Source of the DNA: JAOPZW01 sp963788935
Lineage (GTDB): Bacteria; Actinomycetota; Thermoleophilia; Solirubrobacterales; Solirubrobacteraceae
Reading direction: 5' to 3'
Assembly (NCBI GenBank): GCA_963788935.1
Contig: CAWBIM010000003.1
Location: 372,001-436,000, forward strand
DNA: 64,000 nt
Shown one piece after another: positions 34,468-42,768 of the stretch (positions within the stretch are counted from its first letter, which is position 1; the number at the start of each line of letters is the position of its first letter). The translations under genes were made by a program, and so were the position numbers. The notes beneath the pieces are model-generated. The model worked only from the letters and a program-made list of their open reading frames with translations. It had not been told where the DNA came from and searched no databases.

Positions 34468-36795
34468 CTAGGCCTCGGCCCGCGCCTCGCCGGCCCGCGA
34501 GGCCGGCAGCGGCTCGAGCTGGACCGGCGCGGAGTGCATCGCCCGCAGGCGCACGTCGCGCCAGCTCACCCCCTCGCGGACGAGGGCGGGGGCGCCCATC
34601 ATGACGGCGGTCGCGATCTCGACCGCCTGCAGGATGATCCCGTAGGCGAGCGCGTCCGCGTAGCCGACGTGGTAGCTCGACAGCACCGCGACGCACGCGG
34701 CCTGGAAGACGCCGAGGTTCGACGGCGTCGCGGGCAGGACGGCGGTGACGTTCACCGCGAACAGCACGGCGGCGGCCGCGCCCATGCCGGCGAGCTCGTC
34801 GAGGCCGAGCGCGGCGAGCAGCGCGTAGCAGGACAGCCACTGGATGCCCCACGCGCCGAGCTGGAGGACGGTCGCGGCGAGGCCGAGGCGCGGGTTGCGG
34901 AACACGCGCACGCCCTGGCGCACCTGCGCGGCGCCGGCGCGCGCCCGGCGCATCCACGCCTGCACCCGGCGCGAGCGCGACACGCCCGAGCCCGTCCGCA
35001 GCAGCATCGGCGCGACAAGCACGGCGACGAGGATCGCGAGCGGCGCGATCGCGAACAGCACCAGCGCCCGGTGGCGCTCGCTGAACAGGCTCACCGTCGA
35101 GAACATCACGATCCCGAGCAGCAGGAGCGCCGCCACGTTGAGCAGCGTCTGGGACACGATCGTCCCGATGACGGTCGGCAGGTTCTCGCGCGGCCGGCCG
35201 GTCCGTCGCGCGACGATGAGCGCGCGCGAGGGCTCGCCCAAGCGGGCGGGCAGCGTCGCGGACATCAGCACGCCGATGAACGTGCCCTGCAGCGCGTCGG
35301 CGAGGCGCAGGCGGCCCTGCGGCAGCGCCGCGCGCAGGATCGCGTGCCACGCCGCGGCGCGGACGGCCATCGACAGGCACATCAGCCCGAGCGCGACCAC
35401 GACCCACCACGGGGTCGCCGCGACGAGGCTCTGGCCGATCTGGTCGAGCCCGATGCGCTGCAGCGCGAGCCACGAGAGGGCGGCGCCGCCGAGGCCGGCG
35501 ACGCCGATAGCGGCCCGGCGCGCATTCCGGCGCAGCGGCGAGCGCGCCTCCGGGGGCGCGGGCTCGAGGCTCGGCAGGCGCTGCGGGCGGACCGGCGGCC
35601 GCAGGTCGGGCGTGCGCGCGCCGAGGAAGACCTGGGTGCGCTCGCGGGCGGTGGCGGGCACGGGCATCGCGATCGCGTCCTCGTAGGCGCCGAGGACCTC
35701 GGCGGACACCGTCGGCCACGCGTAGCGCTGGGCCCCGGCGGCCGCCTTGTCGGCCATCCGCCCGCGGCGCGCGGGGTCGAGGGCGAGGTCGCGGAGGGTC
35801 TCCGCCAGCGCGGTCGGATCGCCGCGCGGGACGAGGACGCCGTCCTCGCCGTCGTGCACGACGTCGCGGTAGCCGGCGATGTCGCTCGCCACGACGGGCG
35901 TGCCCGCGGCGAAGCCCTCGGTCAGCACCATGCCGAAGCTCTCGCCGCCGAGCGACGGCGCGACGAGCAGGTCGGCGCCCTCGAGGGCCGCGTGCTTGCG
36001 CTCGTCGGAGACCTTGCCGAGGGCGCGGACGCCGGTCGCGTCGAGCATCAGCGGGGCGACGTCCTCCTCGCCGGCACCGACGATCACGAGTTCCACGGGC
36101 ACGTGCTCGCGCAGCGCCTCGAAGGCGCGCAGCAGCACGGGCAGGCCCTTGCGCTCGACGGCCTGCCCGACGAACGCCAGGCGCAGCGGCCGGCCGTCGT
36201 CCGGGGCCTTCGGCCGGATCGCGGCGGGGACGTCGACGCCGTTGGGGATCACGCGGTACTCGCCGCCGTAGAAGCGCCGGCCGGTCCAGGCGGCGGCCTC
36301 GGACACGGCGATGCGCATCTGCAGGCGGTTGAGCTTGCGCCGCACGCCGAACAGGTGATTGGCGACGCCGTGCGAGAACGCGTTCTCCGAGTAGCAGTGG
36401 AAGGTGCCCACGAGCGGCGCGACGGTCGTGTCGATCGCGTCGTAGCCGACGGTCGGCGCGGGCGGCTCGTGCACGTGGATGACGTCCGGCCGCATCGCGC
36501 GCAGTTCCTTGCGCAGCGTGGTGAGGGCGTACGGCGTCGGGGCGAGGTTCGAGACCGCGCCGTTGGACTCGACCCCGATCGTGCGGCCGAGGGGCACGAG
36601 CCAGTCGGGCGCCTCGCGGGGCTCCGGGCGGGCACCGCGATGCAGACGGACCGAGAGCCGGTCCGCCGGATCGTACGGCGAGAAGACCCGCACGACGTGG
36701 CCTTCGAGGCGGAACTGCTCCGCCAGGGCCTCGATGTGCCGGGTCACTCCCCCGGGGTACGTCCACGAATACGGGGACACGAGCGCGATGCGCAT
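34468..36795 (-). CDS. GT4 glycosyltransferase fused to a flippase-like membrane domain
   Basis: A 775-residue fusion. Residues 1-375 are a GT-B glycosyltransferase of family GT4 close to PimA-type mannosyltransferases: YPGGVTRHIEALAEQF at the acceptor side, RVIPNGVDVP, FVGQAVERKG and the donor motif SLGGESFGMVLTEGFAAG with the catalytic Glu. Residues about 440-745 are a lysylphosphatidylglycerol synthase-type membrane domain (UPF0104, AglD-like) with eight or so helices; motifs include MSATLPARLGEPSRALIVAR and LPATPSNLGVFQAACV. Such domains are linked to lipid flipping or lipid transfer. One protein may thus add a sugar to a lipid and pass it across. The ATG is eight bases after TAGCAT. Confidence 0.9.
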   Translation of the reverse strand: MRIALVSPYSWTYPGGVTRHIEALAEQFRLEGHVVRVFSPYDPADRLSVRLHRGARPEPREAPDWLVPLGRTIGVESNGAVSNLAPTPYALTTLRKELRAMRPDVIHVHEPPAPTVGYDAIDTTVAPLVGTFHCYSENAFSHGVANHLFGVRRKLNRLQMRIAVSEAAAWTGRRFYGGEYRVIPNGVDVPAAIRPKAPDDGRPLRLAFVGQAVERKGLPVLLRAFEALREHVPVELVIVGAGEEDVAPLMLDATGVRALGKVSDERKHAALEGADLLVAPSLGGESFGMVLTEGFAAGTPVVASDIAGYRDVVHDGEDGVLVPRGDPTALAETLRDLALDPARRGRMADKAAAGAQRYAWPTVSAEVLGAYEDAIAMPVPATARERTQVFLGARTPDLRPPVRPQRLPSLEPAPPEARSPLRRNARRAAIGVAGLGGAALSWLALQRIGLDQIGQSLVAATPWWVVVALGLMCLSMAVRAAAWHAILRAALPQGRLRLADALQGTFIGVLMSATLPARLGEPSRALIVARRTGRPRENLPTVIGTIVSQTLLNVAALLLLGIVMFSTVSLFSERHRALVLFAIAPLAILVAVLVAPMLLRTGSGVSRSRRVQAWMRRARAGAAQVRQGVRVFRNPRLGLAATVLQLGAWGIQWLSCYALLAALGLDELAGMGAAAAVLFAVNVTAVLPATPSNLGVFQAACVAVLSSYHVGYADALAYGIILQAVEIATAVMMGAPALVREGVSWRDVRLRAMHSAPVQLEPLPASRAGEARAEA

Positions 36796-36803
36796 CGCCG
36801 GGG

Positions 36804-36809
36804 ATGCTA
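36804..36809 (-). promoter_or_regulatory. -10 element TAGCAT of the glycosyltransferase gene (leaderless)
   Basis: TAGCAT ends eight bases before the ATG at 36795. Confidence 0.55.
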
Positions 36810-36928
36810 GCGGTGCATCCGGCGCGGTCCGGTTCGGCTAACCCACCGCAACACAACGTGCGCGCGCCTCACGCGCGCACGCGGGACGCGCGCGAAGACA
36901 CGCCGGAAACCGGTCGATCGCGGCGGCG

Positions 36929-36934
36929 TATCCT
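36929..36934 (+). promoter_or_regulatory. -10 element TATCCT of the hemQ-like gene
   Basis: TATCCT ends nine bases before the ATG at 36944; the spacer CCGGAGGCG also looks like a ribosome site. Confidence 0.45.
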
Positions 36935-36943
36935 CCGGAGGCG

Positions 36944-37639
36944 ATGAGCGACCGTCATTTCGTCAAGTACACGTTCCTCCAGGTCGACCCCGCCTGGCGG
37001 CGCCAGGACGCGGCGCAGCGCGCCGAGGACAAGCGCGAGTTCCTCGCCGCCTGCGAGGACTTCGGCACCGACCACCTGGTGCAGAGCTTCTCGCTCGTCG
37101 GCACCCGCGGCGACGCCGATCTCATGCTCGTCACCGAGACCGAGAACCTCGACCGCATCCACGAGTTCCACGTCGTGCTCGCGCAGAGCGGCCTCATGAA
37201 GTGGTGCACGCAGCCCTACTCGTTCCTCGGGATGCGCAAGGGCTCCGAGTACTCCGAGGACAAGCGCCTCGTCCCGCGGCCGTTCCGCGGCAAGTACCTC
37301 TTCGTCTACCCGTTCGTGAAGACGCGGCCGTGGTACGCGCTGGCGCCCGAGGAGCGCTACCGCGTGATGCAGAACCACATCCAGATCGGGCGCGAGTACC
37401 CGCAGGTCGACAACCACACGACGTACTCCTTCGGCCTCGACGACCAGGAGTTCGTCGTCGCGTTCGACACCGACGACGTCGGCTCGTTCCTCGATCTCGT
37501 CCAGCGCCTGCGCGGGACCGAGGCGTCGGCCTACACGCTGCGCGACACGCCGAGCTTCACGTGCCTGCGCGTCTCGCTCGAGCGGGCGCTGAGCGCGCTC
37601 GACGGCGAGCCGGTCCCGGCGGTCGCGGGCCTGACGTGA
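36944..37639 (+). CDS. hemQ: chlorite dismutase family protein, likely coproheme decarboxylase
   Basis: A 231-residue member of the chlorite dismutase superfamily in the HemQ/ChdC branch, the last enzyme of the coproporphyrin-dependent heme pathway used by Actinobacteria. The proximal His is H145 in MQNHIQIGREY, and the family's YPMSK motif appears as YPFVK (Y122, K126), matching the Tyr and Lys that act in decarboxylation in characterised HemQ. This residue match is by eye. No other heme gene is nearby. Its stop overlaps the glycosylase start by four bases (GTGA). Confidence 0.85.
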   Translation: MSDRHFVKYTFLQVDPAWRRQDAAQRAEDKREFLAACEDFGTDHLVQSFSLVGTRGDADLMLVTETENLDRIHEFHVVLAQSGLMKWCTQPYSFLGMRKGSEYSEDKRLVPRPFRGKYLFVYPFVKTRPWYALAPEERYRVMQNHIQIGREYPQVDNHTTYSFGLDDQEFVVAFDTDDVGSFLDLVQRLRGTEASAYTLRDTPSFTCLRVSLERALSALDGEPVPAVAGLT

Positions 37640-38298
37640 CGTCCGGCGCGGCCGCCGGCGCCGCGCTCGATCACCTGCGCGCCGCGGACCCGGTGCTCGC
37701 GCGCCTGCTCGACGAGCAGGGGCCGCCCGAGACGCGGCGCGACCCGGCGCGGCCCGCGCCCGACGACCACTACGGCGCCCTCGTGCGCTCGATCGTCGGC
37801 CAGCAGCTGTCGGTGATCGCGGCGCGCTCGATCTATGCCCGGCTCGTCGCGTTCTTCGGCGGCCACACGCCCTCGCCGGAGGAGGTGCTCGCCGCCGAGC
37901 CCGACGAGATGCGCGTCGCGGCCGGGCTCTCCCGGGCCAAGACGGTGTCGCTGCGCTCGCTCGCCGAGCACGTGGTCTCGGGCGCGCTCGATCTCGAGCG
38001 CCTCGACACGCTGCCCGACGAGGAGGTCGTCACCGCGCTCGTCGCCGTCAAGGGCATCGGCGAGTGGAGCGCGCACATGTTCCTCATGTTCCAGCTCGAG
38101 CGGCCCGACGTCCTCGCCGTCGGCGACCTCGGCATCCGCCGCGCCGCCGAGCGCGCGTACGGCCTGGCGGCGCTGCCGACCCCGGCCGAGCTGACGGCGC
38201 TGGCCGAGCCCTGGCGGCCGTACCGCACGCTCGCGTGCCGGATCCTGTGGCACTGGCTGGGCAACACGCCGGTGCAGTCCGCGGCGGCGCCCGTGTAG
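37636..38298 (+). CDS. DNA-3-methyladenine glycosylase, AlkA-like (HhH-GPD)
   Basis: A 220-residue base-excision DNA glycosylase that removes alkylated purines. The HhH-GPD fold is clear: SIVGQQLSVIAARSIYARL, the helix-hairpin-helix AVKGIGEWSAHMF at about 137-149 and the catalytic Asp (D164) in VLAVGDLGIRRA. There is no Fe-S cluster loop at the C-terminus. The GTG overlaps the hemQ-like stop, so they are co-translated; no functional link is known. It converges on the glycosidase-like gene with eight bases between stops. Confidence 0.92.
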   Translation: MTSGAAAGAALDHLRAADPVLARLLDEQGPPETRRDPARPAPDDHYGALVRSIVGQQLSVIAARSIYARLVAFFGGHTPSPEEVLAAEPDEMRVAAGLSRAKTVSLRSLAEHVVSGALDLERLDTLPDEEVVTALVAVKGIGEWSAHMFLMFQLERPDVLAVGDLGIRRAAERAYGLAALPTPAELTALAEPWRPYRTLACRILWHWLGNTPVQSAAAPV

Positions 38299-38306
38299 CG
38301 CGCGCC

Positions 38307-39602
38307 TCAGCCCGGCGCGTCGGCGCCGCCCGCGCAGGCGGCGGGCAGGGCCGGCGCCGGTCCGGCGGCCGGGCGGTCGCCGCCCCACGCGAGCCACTCG
38401 TCGTAGGCCGGCCAGGTGCGGGTCAGCCCGGCGTCGGCGAGGCCGACCGGGAACGCCGGGTCGTCGCGGAACGTGTACTGGAAGGCGGCCTCGACGCGCG
38501 GGTCGAGGTCCCATCGCCGCAGCGCCTCGTCGAGGGCGCGGCAGTCGCGCCGGAGGCTCGCGAGGCCGCCGCTGCGCTCGCCGCCCACGTCGGGTCCGCC
38601 GACGCCGGTCTCGGTGATCCAGATCGGCTTGTCCTTGGCGCACGGGCGCTTGTCGAGCGCGGCCTCGAGCTGCTCGACCGGCAACCGTGCCGACTCGGGG
38701 CGGTTGCGCTCCGCATAGGCGTGCTGCGCGTAGACCGACGCCGTGCAGACCACGTCGTCCGGCAGGCCGGCGTAGAACTCCTCGATGCCGGAGCCGCGCA
38801 GCCGCGGGTGCGACAGGCCCGCGAGCTCGGCGATCACGAGCTTCTGCTCGCCCGGGAGCTGCTCGAGCTCGGTGCGCATCGCGCGGTCGAGCTTCGTGAA
38901 GACCTGCGGGGAGACCGGCGGCGAGGAGCGGTCGCACGCCGCGCGCTGCGGGCTGAGGAAGAACGTCCCGTTGGGCTCGTTCCACGGGCTCCACCAGCGC
39001 AAGGGCACGCCCTCGGTCACGCCGAGCCCGTACAGCGAGCGGATCAGGGCCTGGTAGGCGACGAGCCCCTGGTCGTTGATCGGCCGCGAGCGCGGTGTCG
39101 CGTCGGCCCGCTCGCACCCGCTCGGCGGGGCGGCGGCCCAGTCGGGGACGCCGAAGATCGAGACGAGGACCTCGAAGTCGCCGCCCGCCTTCTGCTGCGA
39201 GGCGACGGCGCGCAGGACGTCGCGGATGCCGGAGAACGGCGCGCAGGGCGGAGTGCCGCGGACGCAGCCGTCGTCGGGCATCGTCCAGTTGGGCGGCTGC
39301 GACGGGTCGGGCTGGATGCGGGCCCAGTTGACCGTGAGGCGGAACCAGCGCGGCTTCAGGGCGGCGAGGCGGTCGCGCCACGGCCCGAGGCCGCCGGCCA
39401 GTTCGGGTTGCGCCGCCTGGTTCCACAGCAGCGAGGCGTTCGTCTCGCCGATCCCGATCGCGAGGCCCTCGCCCGGCGGCTGCGCGGCGGGCGGCTTGGG
39501 CTGCGGGGCCGGGGCGGTGGTGGCGGTCGGCGCGGGCGTGGACGCCGTGCCGCCGCCCGTGCGGCGGTTCTGGACGACGATGGAGACGAGTGCGGCGCCC
39601 AC
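38307..39602 (-). CDS. membrane-anchored glycoside hydrolase-like TIM-barrel protein
   Basis: A protein of at least 431 residues. After a hydrophobic N-terminal anchor and a Thr/Pro-rich linker (residues 15-45) lies a TIM-barrel of clan GH-A type: the acid/base Glu is E209 in WSPWNEPNG and the nucleophile Glu is E331 in IWITETGVGG. Six or more Cys suggest disulfides outside the cell. The exact glycosidase family and sugar are not recognised. GTG at 39602 is the first usual start, but the hydrophobic helix (LPAALIFAALLVG) continues upstream in frame, so a CTG or other start nearer 39650, inside the end of the Fe-S gene, is likely. Confidence 0.8.
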   Translation of the reverse strand: MGAALVSIVVQNRRTGGGTASTPAPTATTAPAPQPKPPAAQPPGEGLAIGIGETNASLLWNQAAQPELAGGLGPWRDRLAALKPRWFRLTVNWARIQPDPSQPPNWTMPDDGCVRGTPPCAPFSGIRDVLRAVASQQKAGGDFEVLVSIFGVPDWAAAPPSGCERADATPRSRPINDQGLVAYQALIRSLYGLGVTEGVPLRWWSPWNEPNGTFFLSPQRAACDRSSPPVSPQVFTKLDRAMRTELEQLPGEQKLVIAELAGLSHPRLRGSGIEEFYAGLPDDVVCTASVYAQHAYAERNRPESARLPVEQLEAALDKRPCAKDKPIWITETGVGGPDVGGERSGGLASLRRDCRALDEALRRWDLDPRVEAAFQYTFRDDPAFPVGLADAGLTRTWPAYDEWLAWGGDRPAAGPAPALPAACAGGADAPG

Positions 39603-39642
39603 AAGGAGCGCCGCGAAGATCAGGGCGGCAGGGAGCCGGTAT

Positions 39643-40029
39643 CTAGACGGCAGAGACCTGCTCGTCCTCGGCCACGCGGAACGAGGAGCCGCAGCCGCAG
39701 GCGGCCACGACGTTCGGGTTGTTCACCTGGAACCCCGCGCCCTGCAACGAGTCGACGTAGTCGATGAACGAGCCGTCGACGTACGGGAGACTCTGGTTGT
39801 CGACGAGGATCCGCAGGCCCTGGTCCTCGAAGATCGCGTCGCCGTCGCGCTGGTTGTCGAAGGCGAGGTGGTACTGGAACCCGGAACAGCCGCCGCCGCG
39901 CACGCCGACCCGCAGGCCGGCGAGGGACAGGTCGGTGTCCTGCGTGTCCAGGAACTCGCGGACCTTCTTGGCGCCCGTCTCGGTGAACGAGACGCCCTTG
40001 GCGTGGTATGTGACCTGCGTCGTGCTCAT
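39643..40029 (-). CDS. erpA: A-type iron-sulfur carrier (ErpA/IscA)
   Basis: A 128-residue A-type carrier that delivers Fe-S clusters to apoproteins. The three cluster Cys are in place: C48 in RGGGCSGFQY, and C111 and C113 in AACGCGSSF. Divergent from it, 42 bases away, are genes for BolA and a CGFS glutaredoxin, its usual partners in cluster transfer. A TACACT -10 lies ten bases before the ATG. Calling it ErpA or IscA cannot be settled without a tree; the isc/suf operon is elsewhere. Confidence 0.92.
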   Translation of the reverse strand: MSTTQVTYHAKGVSFTETGAKKVREFLDTQDTDLSLAGLRVGVRGGGCSGFQYHLAFDNQRDGDAIFEDQGLRILVDNQSLPYVDGSFIDYVDSLQGAGFQVNNPNVVAACGCGSSFRVAEDEQVSAV

Positions 40030-40039
40030 CGCTTTACGA

Positions 40040-40045
40040 AGTGTA
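40040..40045 (-). promoter_or_regulatory. -10 element TACACT of the erpA-like gene
   Basis: TACACT ends ten bases before the ATG at 40029. Confidence 0.45.
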
Positions 40046-40054
40046 GCGAGCCTC

Positions 40055-40060
40055 TACCCT
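40055..40060 (+). promoter_or_regulatory. -10 element TACCCT of the bolA-grx operon
   Basis: TACCCT ends eleven bases before the ATG at 40072 and nearly abuts the oppositely facing erpA promoter. Confidence 0.4.
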
Positions 40061-40071
40061 GTACTGGACAG

Positions 40072-40299
40072 ATGCCCACGACGGACGAGATCAAGCAGCG
40101 GATCGAGGCCTCGATCCCCGACTCCATGGCCGAGGTCGAGGACTGGACGGGCGGTGGCGACCACTTTCGCGCGACCGTGGTGTCCCCCGCCTTCGCGGGC
40201 CTGAGCCGGATCCAGCAGCACAAGCTCGTGATGGACGTCTTCGCCGGCGAGATCGGCGGTTCCATCCACGCGTTCAGCGTGAAGACCCAGACCCCGTAG
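40072..40299 (+). CDS. bolA: BolA family protein
   Basis: A 75-residue BolA protein. The family signature is the helix-turn GLSRIQQHKLVMDVFAGEI, with a His (in QQHKLV) that can ligate a [2Fe-2S] cluster shared with a monothiol glutaredoxin, and a second candidate His in GGGDHFRATVVSP. The next gene, 13 bases downstream, encodes exactly such a glutaredoxin, so this is a BolA-Grx4 pair. The ATG at 40072 gives the full family length. Confidence 0.9.
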   Translation: MPTTDEIKQRIEASIPDSMAEVEDWTGGGDHFRATVVSPAFAGLSRIQQHKLVMDVFAGEIGGSIHAFSVKTQTP

Positions 40300-40312
40300 G
40301 GAGCCCCCACAC

Positions 40313-40720
40313 ATGTCCGAGCAGCAGACCGAGAACCCCCTCCGCGACGCGATCGTCGAGGCCATCAAGGAGAACCAGGTGATCCTCTTCATGAAGGGGA
40401 CCCCTGAGGCGCCCGCGTGCGGATTCTCCATGCGCACCGTGCAGGCCCTCCAGGCGACCGGCGCATCGTTCGCCGCCGTCGACATCCTCCCCGACCCGCG
40501 CATCCGCCAGGAGCTGTCGGCCCTGTCGAACTGGCCGACGATCCCGCAGCTCTTCGTCAACGGCGAGCTCCTCGGCGGCTGCGACATCGTCACCGAGATG
40601 TACGAGGCCGGCGAGCTCCACGAGGCGCTCGGCGTCGAGACGCCCGCGCCCGAGGACAACGCGGGCATGTCCGACCCGGCCGCCTCGGGCCCGATGGGCA
40701 TCGAGAACCGCCTGGGCTAG
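40313..40720 (+). CDS. grxD: monothiol glutaredoxin of the Grx4 type (CGFS)
   Basis: A 135-residue monothiol glutaredoxin. The active site is CGFS at residues 36-39 in MKGTPEAPACGFSM, with the Lys-28 and the WPTIPQLFVNGELLGGCDIV glutathione-binding part typical of Grx4, which carries a [2Fe-2S] cluster as a homodimer or with BolA. A 25-residue acidic C-terminal tail (NAGMSDPAASGPMG) extends past the usual end. Co-transcribed with bolA and divergent from the A-type carrier: a compact Fe-S trafficking module. Confidence 0.93.
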   Translation: MSEQQTENPLRDAIVEAIKENQVILFMKGTPEAPACGFSMRTVQALQATGASFAAVDILPDPRIRQELSALSNWPTIPQLFVNGELLGGCDIVTEMYEAGELHEALGVETPAPEDNAGMSDPAASGPMGIENRLG

Positions 40721-40753
40721 GCCCTCGACCTTCGGAGCGGCGGCCGCGGCGCG

Positions 40754-40759
40754 TAGCAT
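40754..40759 (+). promoter_or_regulatory. -10 element TAGCAT of mtnA (leaderless)
   Basis: TAGCAT ends six bases before the ATG at 40766. Confidence 0.55.
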
Positions 40760-40765
40760 CGCGCC

Positions 40766-41800
40766 ATGGCCGTCGCCGCCGAGACCGCCGTCGCGCTGCG
40801 CTGGGACGGGCGAACCCTGTCCGTCCTCGACCAGACCGCGCTCCCCGCGCGCGAGGCGTGGCTGACGCTCACGGGCGCCGAGGACACCGCCGCCGCGATC
40901 CGGCGACTCTCCGTCCGCGGCGCGCCGCTGATCGGCATCGTCGCCGCCTACGGGCTGGCGCTGGAGGTCACGCGCCGGCCCGGGCTGGGCGCGCTCGAGG
41001 ACGGCGCGGAGCTCCTGACCGCCGCCCGCCCGACGGCCGTCAACCTCGCCTGGGCCGTCGAGCGCGTCCGGGCAGCGGCCCTCGCGGCCGGACCGGTCTC
41101 GATGGCCGCCGCCGCGCGGGCCGAGGCCCAGCGCATCCACGCCGAGGAGGACGCCGCGAGTGCGGAGATCGCGCGCCACGGCGCCGACCTCCTCGCGGGC
41201 GCGCGCCGGATCCTCACGATCTGCAACACCGGCGCGCTGGCCGCCGGCGGCGAGGGGACGGCGCTCGCCGTGATCCTCGAGCTCCACCGCCGCGCGAGCG
41301 ACGGCGTCCGCGTGCTCGCCTGCGAGACGCGCCCGCTGCTGCAGGGCGCGCGGCTGACGGCCTGGGAGCTGGCCCGCGCCGGCGTGCCGCACGAGCTCGT
41401 CGTCGACAGCGCGGCCGCCGGGCTCATCCGCCGCGGCGCGGCCGACGCCGTGATCGCGGGGACCGACCGCGTCGCGGCGAACGGCGACGTCGCCAACAAG
41501 GTCGGCACCTACGGCCTCGCGCTCGCCGCCCGGGCCGCGGGCATCCCGTTCGTCATCGCCGGTCCCGTGTCGTCGATCGACCCCGCGCTGGCCGACGGCG
41601 ACGGCATCGAGATCGAGGAGCGCGGGGCCGAGGAGGTCGTCGCGTTCGGCGGCGTGCCCGTCGCCCCGCCCGGGACCGCCGTGCGCAACCCGGCCTTCGA
41701 CGTGACGCCCGCGGAGCTGGTGACCGCGCTCGTCACCGACCGCGGGGTCGCGGCTCCGCCGAACGCCGAGAGCGTCGCGGCGCTGCTCGGGCGGTCATGA
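40766..41800 (+). CDS. mtnA: methylthioribose-1-phosphate isomerase
   Basis: A 344-residue MtnA, which turns 5-methylthioribose 1-phosphate into methylthioribulose 1-phosphate in methionine salvage. All family blocks are there: SVRGAPLIGI, ICNTGALAAGG with the catalytic Cys, ETRPLLQGARLTAWEL, GTDRVAANGDVANKVGTY with the catalytic Asp, and NPAFDVTP. None of the later salvage genes (mtnB, C, D, E, W) are nearby; instead the stop overlaps by four bases a zinc dehydrogenase gene. Some MtnA relatives also accept 5-deoxyribose 1-phosphate, so a deoxysugar shunt is an alternative. Confidence 0.93.
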   Translation: MAVAAETAVALRWDGRTLSVLDQTALPAREAWLTLTGAEDTAAAIRRLSVRGAPLIGIVAAYGLALEVTRRPGLGALEDGAELLTAARPTAVNLAWAVERVRAAALAAGPVSMAAAARAEAQRIHAEEDAASAEIARHGADLLAGARRILTICNTGALAAGGEGTALAVILELHRRASDGVRVLACETRPLLQGARLTAWELARAGVPHELVVDSAAAGLIRRGAADAVIAGTDRVAANGDVANKVGTYGLALAARAAGIPFVIAGPVSSIDPALADGDGIEIEERGAEEVVAFGGVPVAPPGTAVRNPAFDVTPAELVTALVTDRGVAAPPNAESVAALLGRS

Positions 41801-42765
41801 GGGTCGCGCGCTCCGTCGGCGTCCACGAGGTCCGCATCGAGGAGGACCCCGAGCCCGAGGCCGGCGCCGGCGACGTCGTCGCCCGCGTGCTCGCCTGCGG
41901 CGTGTGCGGCTCGGACGTCCTCGACAGCTGGGTCGCGCGCAAGGTCCCGGCGGTCCTGGGCCACGAGCTGTGCGCCGAGGTCGAGGCCGTCGGCGCGGGC
42001 GTGACCGGAGTCGCGCCGGGCGACCGCGTCGTCGTCCACCACCACGCGCCGTGCGGCGAGTGCCGGCGCTGCCGCCGCGGCCACGAGACGCTCTGCGACC
42101 AGTTCCGCGCGACGCGCCTGTACCCCGGCGGCTTCGCCGAGCGCGTCCGCGTCCCGGCCGACCTCGTCGGCGAGCTGATCGTCGTCGGCGACGACCTCGA
42201 CTCCGAGCGCGCGACGTTCGTCGAGCCGCTGGCGTGCGTCCTGCGCGCGTTCGACCGCTGCGGGCTGCGCGCGGGCGACAGCCTGCTCGTCGTCGGGACG
42301 GGCACCAGCGGGCTGCTCGCCGTCGCCGCCGCGCACGCCCGCGCGGTCGACGTCGTCTGGGTGCGCGAGCCGCGGGCCGAGCGCCTCGAGCGCGCGCTCG
42401 CGCTCGGCGCCGAGCGCCACGGCAACGAGCTCGTCGACGTCGTCATGGTCTGTACGACGAAGCCCGCGGCGATCGCGGCCGGGTTCGCGGCCGTCGCGCC
42501 GGGCGGCGCCCTGTGCCTGTACGCGCCGCCCGACCCGGGCCAGCCGCTCGACCTCGACGGCCACGCCCTGTACGTCGGCGAGGTCGACGTGTGCGCGTCG
42601 TACTCGGCCGGCCCGCGGGACATGCGCGCGGCGTTCGAGCTCATCGTGAGCGGCCGCGTCGACCCGCTGCCGCTCGTGACCCACCGCCTCCCGCTCGAGC
42701 GCACCGGCGAGGCGCTCGAGCTGGCCCGCACGGGCGGCGCGGTGAAGGCGCTCGTGCTGCCCTAG
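41797..42765 (+). CDS. zinc-dependent medium-chain dehydrogenase, first of a pair
   Basis: A 322-residue MDR alcohol or polyol dehydrogenase. The catalytic zinc site is in ACGVCGSDVL and GHELCAEVEAVG; the structural zinc loop is complete (four Cys in CGECRRCRRGHETLC). The Rossmann fold starts at LLVVGTGTSGLLAVAAA. It resembles sorbitol and threonine dehydrogenases. The ATG overlaps the mtnA stop (ATGA) and the next dehydrogenase begins three bases after its own stop, so all three genes are coupled. Its substrate is probably a phosphorylated or deoxy sugar from the MtnA reaction, by context only. Confidence 0.88.
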   Translation: MRVARSVGVHEVRIEEDPEPEAGAGDVVARVLACGVCGSDVLDSWVARKVPAVLGHELCAEVEAVGAGVTGVAPGDRVVVHHHAPCGECRRCRRGHETLCDQFRATRLYPGGFAERVRVPADLVGELIVVGDDLDSERATFVEPLACVLRAFDRCGLRAGDSLLVVGTGTSGLLAVAAAHARAVDVVWVREPRAERLERALALGAERHGNELVDVVMVCTTKPAAIAAGFAAVAPGGALCLYAPPDPGQPLDLDGHALYVGEVDVCASYSAGPRDMRAAFELIVSGRVDPLPLVTHRLPLERTGEALELARTGGAVKALVLP

Positions 42766-42768
42766 CTG

